DNA of 64,000 nt. Origin: Crocodylus rhombifer (Eukaryota; Chordata; Crocodylia; Crocodylidae). Of the stretch, positions 12,239 to 22,647 are shown piece after piece (position 1 is the first letter of the stretch; each line of letters opens with the position of its first letter). Position numbers and translations under genes: made by a program. The stretch covers positions 580,634 through 644,633 of the forward strand of contig JAVSML010000041.1 of NCBI GenBank assembly GCA_038503035.1. Direction: 5' to 3'. Below the pieces are notes generated by a model, which worked only from the letters and a program-made list of their open reading frames with translations, made no database searches and was not told the origin of the DNA.

Positions 12239-13004
12239 GTACAATTCTACACTTACAACATTTATTCCCAGGGCTGACATTTAGCTCTGTATAGACTCTA
12301 ATACACTATGATTACATTATTTGACATTAAACCCCTATTGTTATCATTTCAATGAGACTTAAGGGGTACATACACCTCTGCGCAGTGGTGACCTTCATTC
12401 ATCTGGCCTCCCCTTGCTCTGGTCTACACTAGAAAGATGTACAACTAACAATCTGAGCTGCAGTGTGAATCAGGGGAAGGCATTTTTACTATCACTCCAT
12501 GTAACCCTACTGTGAGTAGCACTGAATTCAACAAGACTGCTTTGTTTTATACTCAGTGTTTGTTGTAAGTATTGTGGGATGTTCACTTACACGGTGAACA
12601 TGTACAGATGTACAGTGTGTGTGCGTGTGTGAGTGTGTCTTTGATTAGATAGATTTAGGTCTTTGTTCAGCTGAGGTTGTCTTGCAAAAGAATTTTTCCT
12701 ACAATTGGCATTATTGGTCTTTACGGCAATAGTGGCTGTCAGGTTGCTAAAAATGAAACTGTTTTATTGCTGACAGTGGAAATGTTCCATTAGCTGCTTC
12801 AAGACAAAACCCCTCTGTATCTCTTTTTTTAAAACAACATTGTATTTGTACAGTGTTCAATCTTCACTGAGCTAATTTTACACACATCTCTTGACCCAAA
12901 TATGAAAATAGGGTAGAAGACAAAAATTCTACAGGTCAGCCTAAAGTCACCAGTGATGCCACAACCTACAGAGATTCAGCCTTTCCACACAGGATGGTGA
13001 TAAG
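12239..13004. other. non-genic stretch
   Basis: Holds a (GTGTGC)-type microsatellite near 12615-12640. No gene or transposon end was recognised. Confidence 0.5.
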
Positions 13005-13558
13005 CAAGGATCCTGGTTTTTCCATTTGCCATGGGAAAATGTGGTAAAACATGGATTTTCTCATTTTAAGGAGAAAAACCCAGTTTTTATCCTTTAAAGG
13101 AGAAAACCACAGGAAAGAGTGAGTTTCCCCTTGCAGGCTGGCAGAGCTCCAGAATGGGGGGCACTGGCAGTGCTGGGGGGCCGTGGCTTGGGCGTGAGTG
13201 GCAATGGCATGGGCACCAGCGTGTCAGCGCTGCTCGGCACCACAAAGCAGTGGCAGGGGACAGCCGCAGCTGGACCCGCGTCCTGGTGAGGGAAGGGGGC
13301 AGGGGGAGCTCTGATTTTCCACAATAAAAAACCCAATGTCAAACACCAACATTTACAGGTATTTCGAATGTATTCTATTATAGCGATTGAGGCACTGGTA
13401 GGCTTCCAAATTGCTTTAAAATTGTAAATATAGCCGTAAAACATGGTCTTCAACTAATACCTATATATAGTGGCATTTCATTTTAATTGTGGATTTGGCG
13501 GGGGTTTAATCAGAGAATTTGCAATTTTTTTTTTAAACAGAGAAAACCAGGATCCCTG
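13005..13558. mobile_element. non-autonomous TIR DNA transposon, hAT-like, 554 bp
   Basis: The left end CAAGGATCCTGGTTTTTCC and the right end GAAAACCAGGATCCCTG are inverted repeats. The flanking 8-mers GTGATAAG and ATGATGAC agree at 5 of 8 positions, compatible with an old 8-bp hAT target duplication. The GC-rich core (about 13130-13310) is flanked by A/T-rich arms with repeated AAGGAGAAAA(A)CC blocks. There is no transposase frame. Confidence 0.6.
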
Positions 13559-15880
13559 ATGATGACGGAAATCAGGGACAAGTCACTAAGCGAGACTGAG
13601 TTCTGCTCCGTCTTCTGCAACGCTTTTGTGTTTGTCACTGAAAGCTGCAGTGTGCATTACCTTACAATGTTTTAAAATAAAGCAGTTGCAATTCAGTAAG
13701 CCTGAAAATTTCTGTGTCCTTCCCTAACAAGAGACTGGATATGTAACATATCTCCACTCAGCCTGCTGATTTGCAGCGCTACCACCCTGATAAACAAGGC
13801 AAAAGGCCTCCACATGGAGCCTGAGCATGTGGGTGAACTTCTTTAAAGCAATCCTTTCTCATTGAAATCAGCCCACCAGGCTAGTTTGATATAGTAGGAT
13901 AAATAAGCAGGCCTAGCGATTGGGTTAAAGACAAGAAATACTCTGTGGGAGAGTGTGGGTGTGTTTGTGGTTTGCAGCCTACATCATCAGGTTCACGGGC
14001 ATTATTAGCATCGAGTCACTTATAGACTCTGGAAACATGCAATTACAATGGAAATATTGTCCTTAGGGTTAAAGTAAAAAGTGAACAATTTACTGGCACA
14101 TCTGACATTCTCGAGGCCCCACTAGTGCTGCAGATTTTCAAGAGGAAAGGGAGCAGCAAGCTAGCACCCAAACCACAGTTTAATTTCATTTGACACCGGA
14201 AACGCCAACTATTGCATTCTCAGTAATTTAGTTTGTCTCTGCTCAAAACAAAGAGCTTGTGAAACTTTACTACGTTTGGAAATAACCAAACTATTCTTTT
14301 TCTTTTTAACTGCAGGATTCTTGATGGATAGTGTTAATAACCAACAAGAAGAAGAGGTAGGAATGCTGAAATCGGGGCAATCTGATCTCTTGCTTCAGGG
14401 AACTGGATGATCATCTAGGCAGAAGTCAGGAAGGATTTTTTTGTTCGTGTTCAACATTTTACAGCTGACTGAAAATGGGAAGGAGAGTTCCTAGCAGCAT
14501 TAGTCTGGAGCACAGGGGCAGGGACCAGGCTAAACAGAACGGGCTGATGTAGTGTGGGTAATTTCTGTGCTCCTACACAATGATCATCAACATACAGCAA
14601 CTTATGAAATAACACCTGAGATCGTTTTTGGGTCCTTCCACTTGGACATGCAATGTCATTTTTCCTGCCAGGAAGTAAGGCTTTTTTATTACTTTTTTTA
14701 TTCAAACAATTCTACAGTTAGAAGAGCCATTAGACAAACTTGCAGGCATCAGGTGCCTGAAGCCACACCTGAACCCAGAGACAGAGGCTTGTAAGCTGAA
14801 GCCCCATTAAAAATCCCCTGGCTACTACCCCTGCTAGATTGTATAATAATGTCCGCAGTGTCTCTGCTGTGCTGGAGAAGACAATGACACCTGCTCCAAC
14901 GAGAAAGCCCTTGTTGATTCATCTGTCTACCCAGGTACTGTTCTGGCCTCCATCACTACAGGGCCTGAATGCCATGACTTGGAACATGGCCCCTGGCTTT
15001 TCCAGTGCCAAAGGAAATAGGATCTCTGTTTCCTGAACTATTCCACAGCTCCCGGCCCACCAGAAATCTTGCAGGACATTCATTTCAGCCAGCACAAAGG
15101 CTGGGACTGATTCCAATTTCCTCCCAGTCTGCAGTGATGTGACTTTGTTTGAGGATTGGCCTTACAGACAAAGCATTAGCCTCTGAAATCTGCCGGGCCT
15201 TTCTCAGGGAGGATTAGTCAACAACACGGATATTTTTGCTAAAATCCCATAATCTCGAATCAAGCTTGATACAACCCTAAATAAGACCGCCCTGATCTCT
15301 CTCTCTTGTCAGCTTCTTCCTCTGAAAAGTCAAGATAATACTTACCAGGAAGCACTGCTACAAGACTTAATTCAGCTATGTTTCTAAAGCAAGCTGAGAC
15401 CAAAAAATGGAAAGAAGGACTGTTATTTTATTATGCAAACTAATGTGCCTCTGCTGGCACCCCTGGGCAAAATCATTTACATACATTTACGTAAGTTTGT
15501 GGACAGTTTCATACATCTCTCTGAGCCTCTTCTCAGCTGGGGATTTGCCCTGTTTACAGCTAGCAGTGATGTTTTCTCGGTGTTACGTTGGAGAGGCAGC
15601 TCCAGTGAAACAGCTTATCCCCTGTGGATTCAGCAAAACCAGGGGCAGGGGAGTACACATAACACACAGTGAGTCACAGATAGACTAGTGCTTTACAAGC
15701 AAAAGCCACTGGCACTGACCTCCTCTCACCCCCAGGGAAAGCAAAGCCCAGAGAAGCTCAATAATTCTTCCAGGCTTGCACCATGCGTCAGCCGCAGAGC
15801 CAAGAACAGAAAGTGCTTCCCGTCTCCCAAGCCAAAGCATTAGTGGATCCATTCCTCCTGGGCTAGGCACAGAAGTTACA
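13559..15880. other. non-genic stretch with one candidate exon
   Basis: Mostly unremarkable unique-looking sequence. A 41-bp block at 14316-14356 has a long polypyrimidine tract and CAG before it and GTAGGA after it, and is reported separately as a weak exon candidate. Confidence 0.4.
14316..14356 (+). other. weak orphan exon candidate
   Basis: The acceptor is strong (pyrimidine-rich tract, then AACTGCAG) and the donor is acceptable (GAG|GTAGGA). One frame reads FLMDSVNNQQEEE without a stop. It matches nothing I recognise, including CD8B tail sequence. Chance occurrence of such a short block is likely. Confidence 0.15.
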
Positions 15881-16352
15881 CATAAACTGGTTTAAGTGAT
15901 CAGAAACTGGTTAAACCTGTAACAGTGGAAGGGGGAGGCTAACCAAGCTCAGGCCTCCCAAATGCAGGCAGCAGGTAGGGCCCCAGAGCAGCCTGGCCGC
16001 AGGCCTCTGCAGGAGGGAGGCGGGCTCACACACACATACCCTGTGCAGCCAGGATCACAGCCGGCTGAGCAGGCAGGTTAGTTTATTTCTGTTCTCTTTA
16101 CCTGGGCTTCGGGGGGGGGCAGATCGAGACCCCCACAATGCAGGAGACCCCTGCCCCGCTCCCTGCTGCACTGTGGGGACTGCCCCAAGGTCCAGCCTAG
16201 CTGGGTCCCCATTCACAAGGCTGGGCTGGGTCGTAGGGCAACAGGAGCCCAGTGGCTGGTCCAGAGGTGTGGGTGGGCAGCTCCTGCCATTGCACACACT
16301 GTGGGGAGCCAGGGGAGAGGGGGCGCATTCCCCCCCCCCCCCGTGGCTCCCT

Positions 16353-16497
16353 CGTGCCATGCCCCTGGAGGGGCTGCTGGGCTCTGATTGTCCCATGACC
16401 CAGCCTGGCCGAGGCTCCTTTCACGGTGAATGGAGCCCTGGCCAGGCCGTGTCATGGGACATCTGGAGCCCGGCGGCTCCTCCAGGGGCATGGCGCC
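16353..16497. repeat. inverted repeat, arms about 65 bp, 13-bp loop
   Basis: The left arm 16353-16418 (starting GTGCCATGCCCCTGGAGG) pairs with the right arm 16432-16497 (ending CCTCCAGGGGCATGGCGCC), with scattered mismatches. The loop is 16419-16431. Confidence 0.85.
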
Positions 16498-16539
16498 AGA
16501 GAGCCAAGCGGGGCACGTGACCCCCGGATCTTTGCACAG

Positions 16540-16730
16540 GGCTATAGCTGTGAGCTGCTCTCTGCCCGCTCCATGCCTCGCTGCTGCCTTTGAAAGCAGT
16601 GTGGTGCAGCGCCACATGCCTCGCTGCCTGGCCCAGCCAGCAGTATTACTCCCATAGTGCTGCACTACGCTGCTTTCAAAGGCAGCAGCGAGGCATGGAG
16701 CAGGCAGAGCGCAGCTCGCAGCTGTAGCCT
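16540..16730. repeat. inverted repeat, arms about 71 bp, 48-bp loop
   Basis: The left arm 16540-16610 contains CTCCATGCCTCGCTGCTGCC. The right arm 16659-16730 contains GGCAGCAGCGAGGCATGGAG, its exact complement. The whole arms match with few mismatches. Confidence 0.88.
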
Positions 16731-17415
16731 GCCTTTGTCCTGTACAAAGATGGGAGGCCAGTGCCCCCCTGGGCTGCTAAGTGCTGTGCCCCTAGAAAAG
16801 GCGCCAGGCTCCTCCTGGGGATGATGGGGGCAGGCACAGGGTGCCCACGGGCTCCATCCCCTCCGGCCTAGAGTGCAGCCGAGGCTGGCCCCATTACCGG
16901 TCCCCCCTGGGCAGTGTGGGGCCGGGGCCAGGCCCAGTGCGGGGCAGTGAATCACAGGGCCACCAGTGCTGAGCAATGACTCCGGGCACAGGGGTAGGAA
17001 TGGGCACAGCAGGCTCTGGTCCTGGCCCCAATCCCAGGCCCAGCTCATCTCCAATCCTTGCCGGGTCCCAGCCCCATTTCCCCCACCCCGACATGGCCCT
17101 TTCCCCTCCCCCCGCAGACCTTCCTGTGCAGGTGAGTGGGTATGCATGCACATGTGTGCTCAGCCCTACCCCCCAAAAAATGTTTCTCCTTCTGTCTCTG
17201 AACAGAATAGACGTTCAGTGCACATAGACCAGTTTCAAAACGGCTGAAACTGGTTTGTTGAATGTAATATCAGACTTAACTGATTTGGGTCAAACCGATT
17301 TATGAAACTTCTGTCCCAGAGTCCTTCCTGGTTCAAGTTAAATCACAGTCCCCCAGAACGCTTTCTAGCCCTGGGCTGTTCTGTCTGCTCCAGCAGAGAA
17401 GGGTTTGGGCAGGGA

Positions 17416-18134
17416 TAGGGTTACCATATTTCCAGGCCCAAAAAAGAAGACACCTGTTGGGGGGGGGGGGCGGGGCAGGGGGAATATGACGGTGGGGAGG
17501 GCAGTGACATGCCGGTGCCCTGCCCCGGTCCATTTTGTTGCCCCTCACTGATAAGCCACACCCCTCCAGGCCCGCTGCTGCCCCTCACTCTGGACTCACT
17601 GACCCCAACCCTGCCAGTGCCCCTCACTCCCAAACAGCAGTACCCTGCCCCTCACCCCTTGCTGGTGCCCCTTACTCCTGACCCATTCTGCCAGTGCCCT
17701 GCACACCCAACCCATAGTCACCTGTCTTGTCCCCCGTGCCCCTCACTCCTGACCTGCAGCCCCTGCCCCCCCCAGCACTGCTGGTGTCCTTCACCCTGGA
17801 CCCACATCCCCTGCCCCCCCCAGCCCTGCTGGTGCCCCTCACTCCTGACCCACAGACCCCTCCCCCACAGCCCTGCTGCCCAAGCAGCTCCTGCATTGCG
17901 CAGGTGCCTTCTCTCTCTCTCTTTCTCTGTCTCTCTGGCTTGCAAGAGCCCATGCAGGAAGCATGTGAACCCCGATAGCCAGTCACCTTGCCTGCTGCTC
18001 CTAGCCCCAAGCAGCCAGACCAGGAGACCAGAAAACCTGGACATTTGCTCTTATTTTAAAAACCAACCTGGGTGAAACACAGGGGTCCAGAAAAGAGAAC
18101 ATGTCTGGGAAAACCTGGACAAATGGTAACCCTA
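17416..18134. mobile_element. non-autonomous hAT transposon, 719 bp, with perfect 8-bp TSD
   Basis: The ends are inverted repeats, TAGGGTTACCATAT and its complement ending ATGGTAACCCTA. The flanking 8-mer GGCAGGGA occurs exactly on both sides (17408-17415 and 18135-18142), the hallmark of hAT insertion. The interior is a C-rich minisatellite (about 17575-17875) with repeats of TGCCCCTCACTC(C)TGACCCA and GCTGGTGCC. No transposase is present. Subterminal sequence (AAACCTGGAC next to the right TIR) matches the large hAT at 59851-63394, a likely source of transposase. Confidence 0.88.
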
Positions 18135-18280
18135 GGCAGGGAGAGGCAGGGACTGTACCACCCCCCCAAGGCAAACCGCAGCTGAGGTCTGGGGCCAGGG
18201 AGGGGGTTTAAACCCACCTTCCCCAGAGTACAGAGCTGCCCTGCTGCTAAACTTCCTGAACTTAGCTGGCTGTGACTGTG

Positions 18281-18376
18281 GACTACAAATCCCAGAAGTA
18301 CCTGGAAGCAGGAAGAGGGAGTGATAAGCAACCCTGCAGAATCCTGCTGCTGTGATTCTGGACTGCAAATCCCAGA
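18281..18376 (+). promoter_or_regulatory. two ZNF143-like motifs in a diverged tandem duplication
   Basis: GACTACAAATCCCAGAAG at 18281 and GACTGCAAATCCCAGACA at 18361 resemble the SBS motif bound by ZNF143/THAP11 (ACTACAATTCCCAGAATGC type). Surrounding blocks are also duplicated (CTGG(A/G)CTxCAAATCCCAG, then GGAAGCAGGAAGAGG versus GGAGGCAGCAAGAAGAGG). No CpG-island promoter is present. The match may be a repeat-borne or chance occurrence. Confidence 0.3.
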
Positions 18377-19894
18377 CACCTTGGAGGCAGCAAGAAGAGG
18401 AAGCAAACACACAGCCCATGCTGGCTATGTGCCAGAAAGGCATGTTCTAGCGCCCCACAGCTTCTGGCCTTAGCCACTGCAGGCATGTGGCTGCATTTCC
18501 TGAATCAAAAGTAAATGTGTGTCCAGTTGTTTCTCAAATTAATCTCTGCAATTTAGACAAACCTGCAAAGACTGAATCAATTCAGCCTCAGGCTTTTTGA
18601 CTGTCTGTACTTAGCCCAAGTGATTGAGACAATCCAGGGCCAGGAAAATGCTTTGCTTTACAACCGGTTTGCATAACTGCAGGCCTAACCCAACTCCCAT
18701 AAGAGTCAGTGGAGAGATTCCACCCACTCACGTGCAGTCTGTTCCCCACCTGCACAGAAGAGGTGGAAAATATGTATGTGCTTCCTATTTTGGTAGAGCA
18801 GCATGATCAAACGCTCTGTGTTTCCACTTCCTCTGTATTCAGGAGAAGATTCCCAGAGTGAAGACAAGTAAGCCAGGAATAAAAGCTGAGCAGGACATAG
18901 ATAGACTCTTATTACAGATGGATTGGTGTGGATTCACAGCAGGTTTGCACCTGTGCAACTGAAATCAGCCTCTAGCCCTTGCATGGAAGGATTGGCCTTT
19001 CTGTGGAATTATTATTATATATTTATGTAGGGTCTGCTTTTATTAAAGCACCCATGTTATGCCTACCGTTTGTTCAGGTGCAGTTGTGAGTGCTGATAAT
19101 TCATGCACCTAAGAGTCCTGTTCCGTTGTGCTCTGTGCTGTACAAAGACACAACAGAAAGATGCTACCTGCCCTAAAAGGTTGCAAGTTGGCGGAGCAGA
19201 TAGATGCAGACAGGAAGGAGTCATACATTTCTTCTGGTGCTTATTAGACCCTTTTGATCTCCAAACACCTGATGCGTAGCTAAAATCAAGGACTCAAATG
19301 GCTCCCCTGACTTCAGTTTAACCCAAGAGGGTTTGATTTTAAAAATCAGGTCCACAGCAAATGAATTAATTAAGGCCGCTTTTGCAATAGCTGGCTATTT
19401 GTCCTGTCCTTATTGCAACAAACATAAATGAACAGCACCCCCTAATGTCATTCACATTGCATTTGTACCAGAGATGAACCAATCCACATTGCATAGTAAG
19501 CAGTGATGATGGACAAATGACGTAAAGATTGTTCTCCTCATAAAAATGAGCCATAAAGTATTTCAGCAGATGACAGCGCAAAGATAAAGGTATCTACAGA
19601 ACTGTTAAGAGCATGCAAAGTCCTGCTGGAAATAGCCAAGATGCATGGAAACCCATTTAAGTGATAAACTCTTCTGGGTAGAGATCTGTTGTCTTATATT
19701 CTTGCCCAGTACTAGCCAGAAAACATTGCTTTGATATCCAGACATTACCAGCAGGCTAACAATAATATTTATTGGTAAGTGGAGCTGGGAGAACTAGGGT
19801 ATAGAGACCTAAGTACTGCATCAGTATCAAAGGATACGACACAAACTGTTATGACTTAGCTGTTCCAGTTGCAGACATTGGCTGTGTGTAGGGA

Positions 19895-20255
19895 GTGCAC
19901 ATGCACCCGAGCACGCTGGTGCCCTCTAGAGAAAGGCACCACCAATACTGCCGGTGGCACCTGTGGGCGGTCGCCGCTCACTTTCCTCCCACCCCCCTTG
20001 CTGCCGACGCCTCCAGCGGCATCTGCAGGCGGTCCGTGATCGCCACTGGCTGCCACTGCCACTGCCAGCGGTGCTTGTGGATGGTCACCAATCACTGACC
20101 GGTGCTCACCACCCCCACCCCCTCACCGCCGACAGCATCACAGCTGCCTGTGGGAGCTCCCCGCTTACCGCCACCATGCTCCCGAAGCCGACGGCACTGC
20201 GACCTGCGGGAGGGAGCTTGCCGTGCCCCCCCCAGCCACTGGGGGCATGCGGCAT
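19895..20255. repeat. GC-rich degenerate tandem repeat, unit roughly 60 bp
   Basis: Blocks of the type CTGCC(G/A)(G/A)(T/C)GGCACCTG(T/C)GGGCGGTC(G/C)... followed by CTCAC...CACCCCC recur about four times with heavy divergence. CpG density is higher than in the flanks. Confidence 0.5.
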
Positions 20256-20369
20256 TCATGAACACAGATGTCGTAAAACTATTGTAACTTTACACCTGTT
20301 GCATTCAGGTTCAGCAGCAATTGAGTTCACTTGTATCGTGCCAGGGTCTGGCAGCTGTAACAGCTACAC

Positions 20370-20757
20370 CAGTGGGATCCAACCATTTGGCCCCAGAGGC
20401 CAGATGCATGCAATGGGGCCAGTCTGCAGGCTGGATACATGATGGGCTCAATACACAGGGTAGGCCCCATGCACCTGGTTTGGGTACCGTGCTGCCCTGG
20501 CCTAGCCCCATGTGTTTGCACTGCCCTAGCCTGGCCCCATGCCCTAGGATTTGGCCCTGTCCCACCCCAGCCCTGCATACACCCAATTTAGCACACAGGG
20601 CCACGCTATCCAGTCTGCCATGTTCCCTACAGGCCTCAGGAGAGTGGCAATTAACACTGCCACCGCTCCCCTGGCTGATCTGGGAGAAGCCCAAAGGGCC
20701 AGATGATATGGCTCCATAGGCCAGACCTGGCTAGTATGCTGGGGGTTGACACCCCTG
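20370..20757. mobile_element. non-autonomous hAT element, 388 bp, with perfect 8-bp TSD
   Basis: The left end CAGTGGGATCCAACC and the right end GGTTGACACCCCTG are imperfect inverted repeats of the CAGGGGTGTCAACC class. The direct repeat AGCTACAC flanks the element exactly (20362-20369 and 20758-20765). The interior is GC-rich with GGCCCCATG and GGGCCAG repeats. No transposase is present. Confidence 0.88.
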
Positions 20758-20765
20758 AGCTACAC

Positions 20766-22500
20766 CATTACAGCCCATAGACTCCCAACAGCAGCTCACC
20801 CTCCCCTTTTAAAGTGGTTAACAAGTATATTTGCCCATATCCTGATACTATACATCCCCTTTAGGAAGCCCCTTCTAGTTTATCCATGACTCTGCTCCAC
20901 TGTCGATGAATCCTTACACGTACCTCTCACTATGGCATTTGAATATGTAGAATATTAAAGTAACCGTATGGGGCTCGAGTAAAAAATTGTAATATAGGTT
21001 TGGTCTCCCGCCTAGGGATCGCATAAAACACTCCAAAATACATGTTAGAGATTCATATAGCTATACCTCTGTCTCCATCCAGACTGATGCTGAGCTAATC
21101 TAATAACACAGGGAAACATATGAAGAACTCCAGGTAGTCTTTAACTCGATTTTAATTGGTTTATTGTGCTTTTCAACGGCTATTTTCACTTTGAGTCAGA
21201 GAGTTATAAATGGACAGCGCTGGACACAACTGGAGAATCTCGATTGTAATTCTTGAGCTACGTGTTTGCTGAGTACAAATCAAAAACATTTCTTCTTAGC
21301 CCCAAACAGGTCACAGTTGTGTTGCCGTATATATGAAACATGTTTTCTCTTAATTTTGCAAACATCTGTTACAGTCAGGCAGGAATTGGCATCATGTTTC
21401 ATAGCTTCAAGGATGCTCACTTATAGTGAGACCTGATGGAAAATTGCTTCCCCGTTCATTGAACCATCTCAGAAAAGACACAAATTAGAAAAAGCACGTG
21501 CACTCCAGCTCCTTTCATACCTGCTGAAATGGGGCCAGTCACTCAGCATTGTGTGTTGCTTTTCTCAAAGATGTTGCATCAAAGTAGCAGCCGTAGAAAC
21601 AATCGAATGCCAGCAGTGCTTCATTTCCAGCCTGAAAGGGAAACGCACGTTTTCATCAGAGCAGCTAATGGAAAAGCACCTCTCCCGAGACCCCCTGCTG
21701 CACGATGGAAAGGAACGTCAGAAGCAGCCACGAGAAGGAACAAAGGCTTCTGCAGCCCAAGGCAGCGCCTCTCTGATGTTGGGGAGTATCTGCTTTGCCA
21801 TGCAAGGTCTCAGAAATTGTCACCCACCATCTGTCTGCAGCAGCCCAGATGCAGAAGGCAAAAGGCCCTGTGCAACGTATGAGCCACTTCTGGAGAGCGG
21901 AAGTCATGGTGGTTAAGAGAGAAAAACCACAAGATGTGAAAAAAACCCACCAGCTTCATGGGACCTTCCTGATGGGTTTCAAGCAGTGGAGACCCTCAGA
22001 GCTGCACAAACATGAAAACTGCAAAGAAACTGCAAACATGAAAACACTCAGCTGAAGGCTGAACTAACACACACATCAGCCCTGTGCTATCCTGTATCTA
22101 AAGTATTCTTGCCAGGTCAGGAATATATTGTACAGCAGATGTGCAATGGCATGTTATAAGCCAATGCATCTGTAGGGTACACATCGCATGGTTATCCTCA
22201 CTATAGCACCCGACTGAGGCTCAGGATTACACAACAGATTTTCCATTGGGAATCTACAATTTAGGGTTTAAACCAGGGATTTTCAACCTGGGAACTGTGA
22301 TTATTCTGTTCTGCATGGCTGAATCAAAAAGGGGATCATAAAAACCACCAATCCAAGGCGCCAGTGCTCAAGTGTTTTTAGCATTTTGAATGGTACAAAG
22401 AAAAGGTGGAAAGATGATCGCGTAGTTAACGTATCATCATTTAAAGAAGAAATCCGGACTTCATGAGTACATTTTACTTTGGGAGCTGAAGAACTTTTTT
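20766..22500. other. region upstream of CD8A, no gene recognised
   Basis: Two overlapping plus frames at 21529-21916 (117 and 121 codons) are unrecognised. The motif CAGGGATTTTCAACCTGGGAAC at 22273 looks like the left end of a hAT element of the CAGTGGTTCTCAACC class, but no right end was found. A distal regulatory region for CD8A could lie here; nothing in the sequence proves it. Confidence 0.4.
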
Positions 22501-22607
22501 CTTTGATGCTGACATCACTTCCTTTCCACCAGGTCCTATGAAGTCAACCCAGTGAGATCATCTCTTTCTGCCGTGCCTGCCTTGAGGACAGCCGATGCAA
22601 GGAGAAA
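22440..22607 (+). promoter_or_regulatory. CD8A: putative CD8A proximal promoter and 5' UTR
   Basis: This is the sequence directly upstream of the CD8A start codon. It has no TATA box at an obvious position. A TGACATCA ATF/CRE-like site (22510-22517) overlaps ACTTCCTT (22517-22524), an ETS-type core on the opposite strand. ETS and CRE-like sites are common in T-cell promoters. The transcription start is not determined. Confidence 0.35.
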
Positions 22608-22647
22608 ATGCCCCGATCCCCTTTTTTGCTGTTTCTCCTCAGTCTGT
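22608..22647 (+). CDS. CD8A: CD8A exon 1, signal peptide
   Basis: The ATG at 22608 opens MPRSPFLLFLLSLC, a short signal peptide with a hydrophobic FLLFLLSL core. The donor is T|GTGAGT at 22648, phase 1. No upstream in-frame ATG competes in the visible exon. The context GAAAATGC is moderate. Confidence 0.85.

Larger units (their letters stand above)
15881..17407. other. GC-rich island with two large hairpins
   Basis: The core (about 16000-17150) is strongly GC-rich with C and G runs and is bordered by AAACTGGTTTAAGT-like motifs on the left (15888) and AAACTGGTTTG on the right (about 17246). Open frames on both strands reach 160 codons but read as low-complexity Pro/Gly/Ala-rich peptides typical of GC-rich non-coding DNA. 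Two long inverted repeats lie inside. It may be a repeat-derived unit, because a block at 16511-16540 recurs at 44046-44070. Confidence 0.5.
18143..20361. other. non-genic stretch
   Basis: Contains a diverged duplication at 18265-18400 with two CAAATCCCAGA blocks 80 bp apart, and a GC-rich degenerate repeat at about 19900-20250. No coding region is supported. Confidence 0.5.

Noticed and set aside
16055..17250. Many long overlapping frames up to 162 codons on both strands
   Set aside because: Composition effect of the GC-rich island; all are low-complexity and overlap in several frames.
21529..22055. Three overlapping plus-strand frames just upstream of CD8A
   Set aside because: No homology recognised; no reason to prefer one frame. 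Could be 5' UTR or promoter, but not supported as protein coding.
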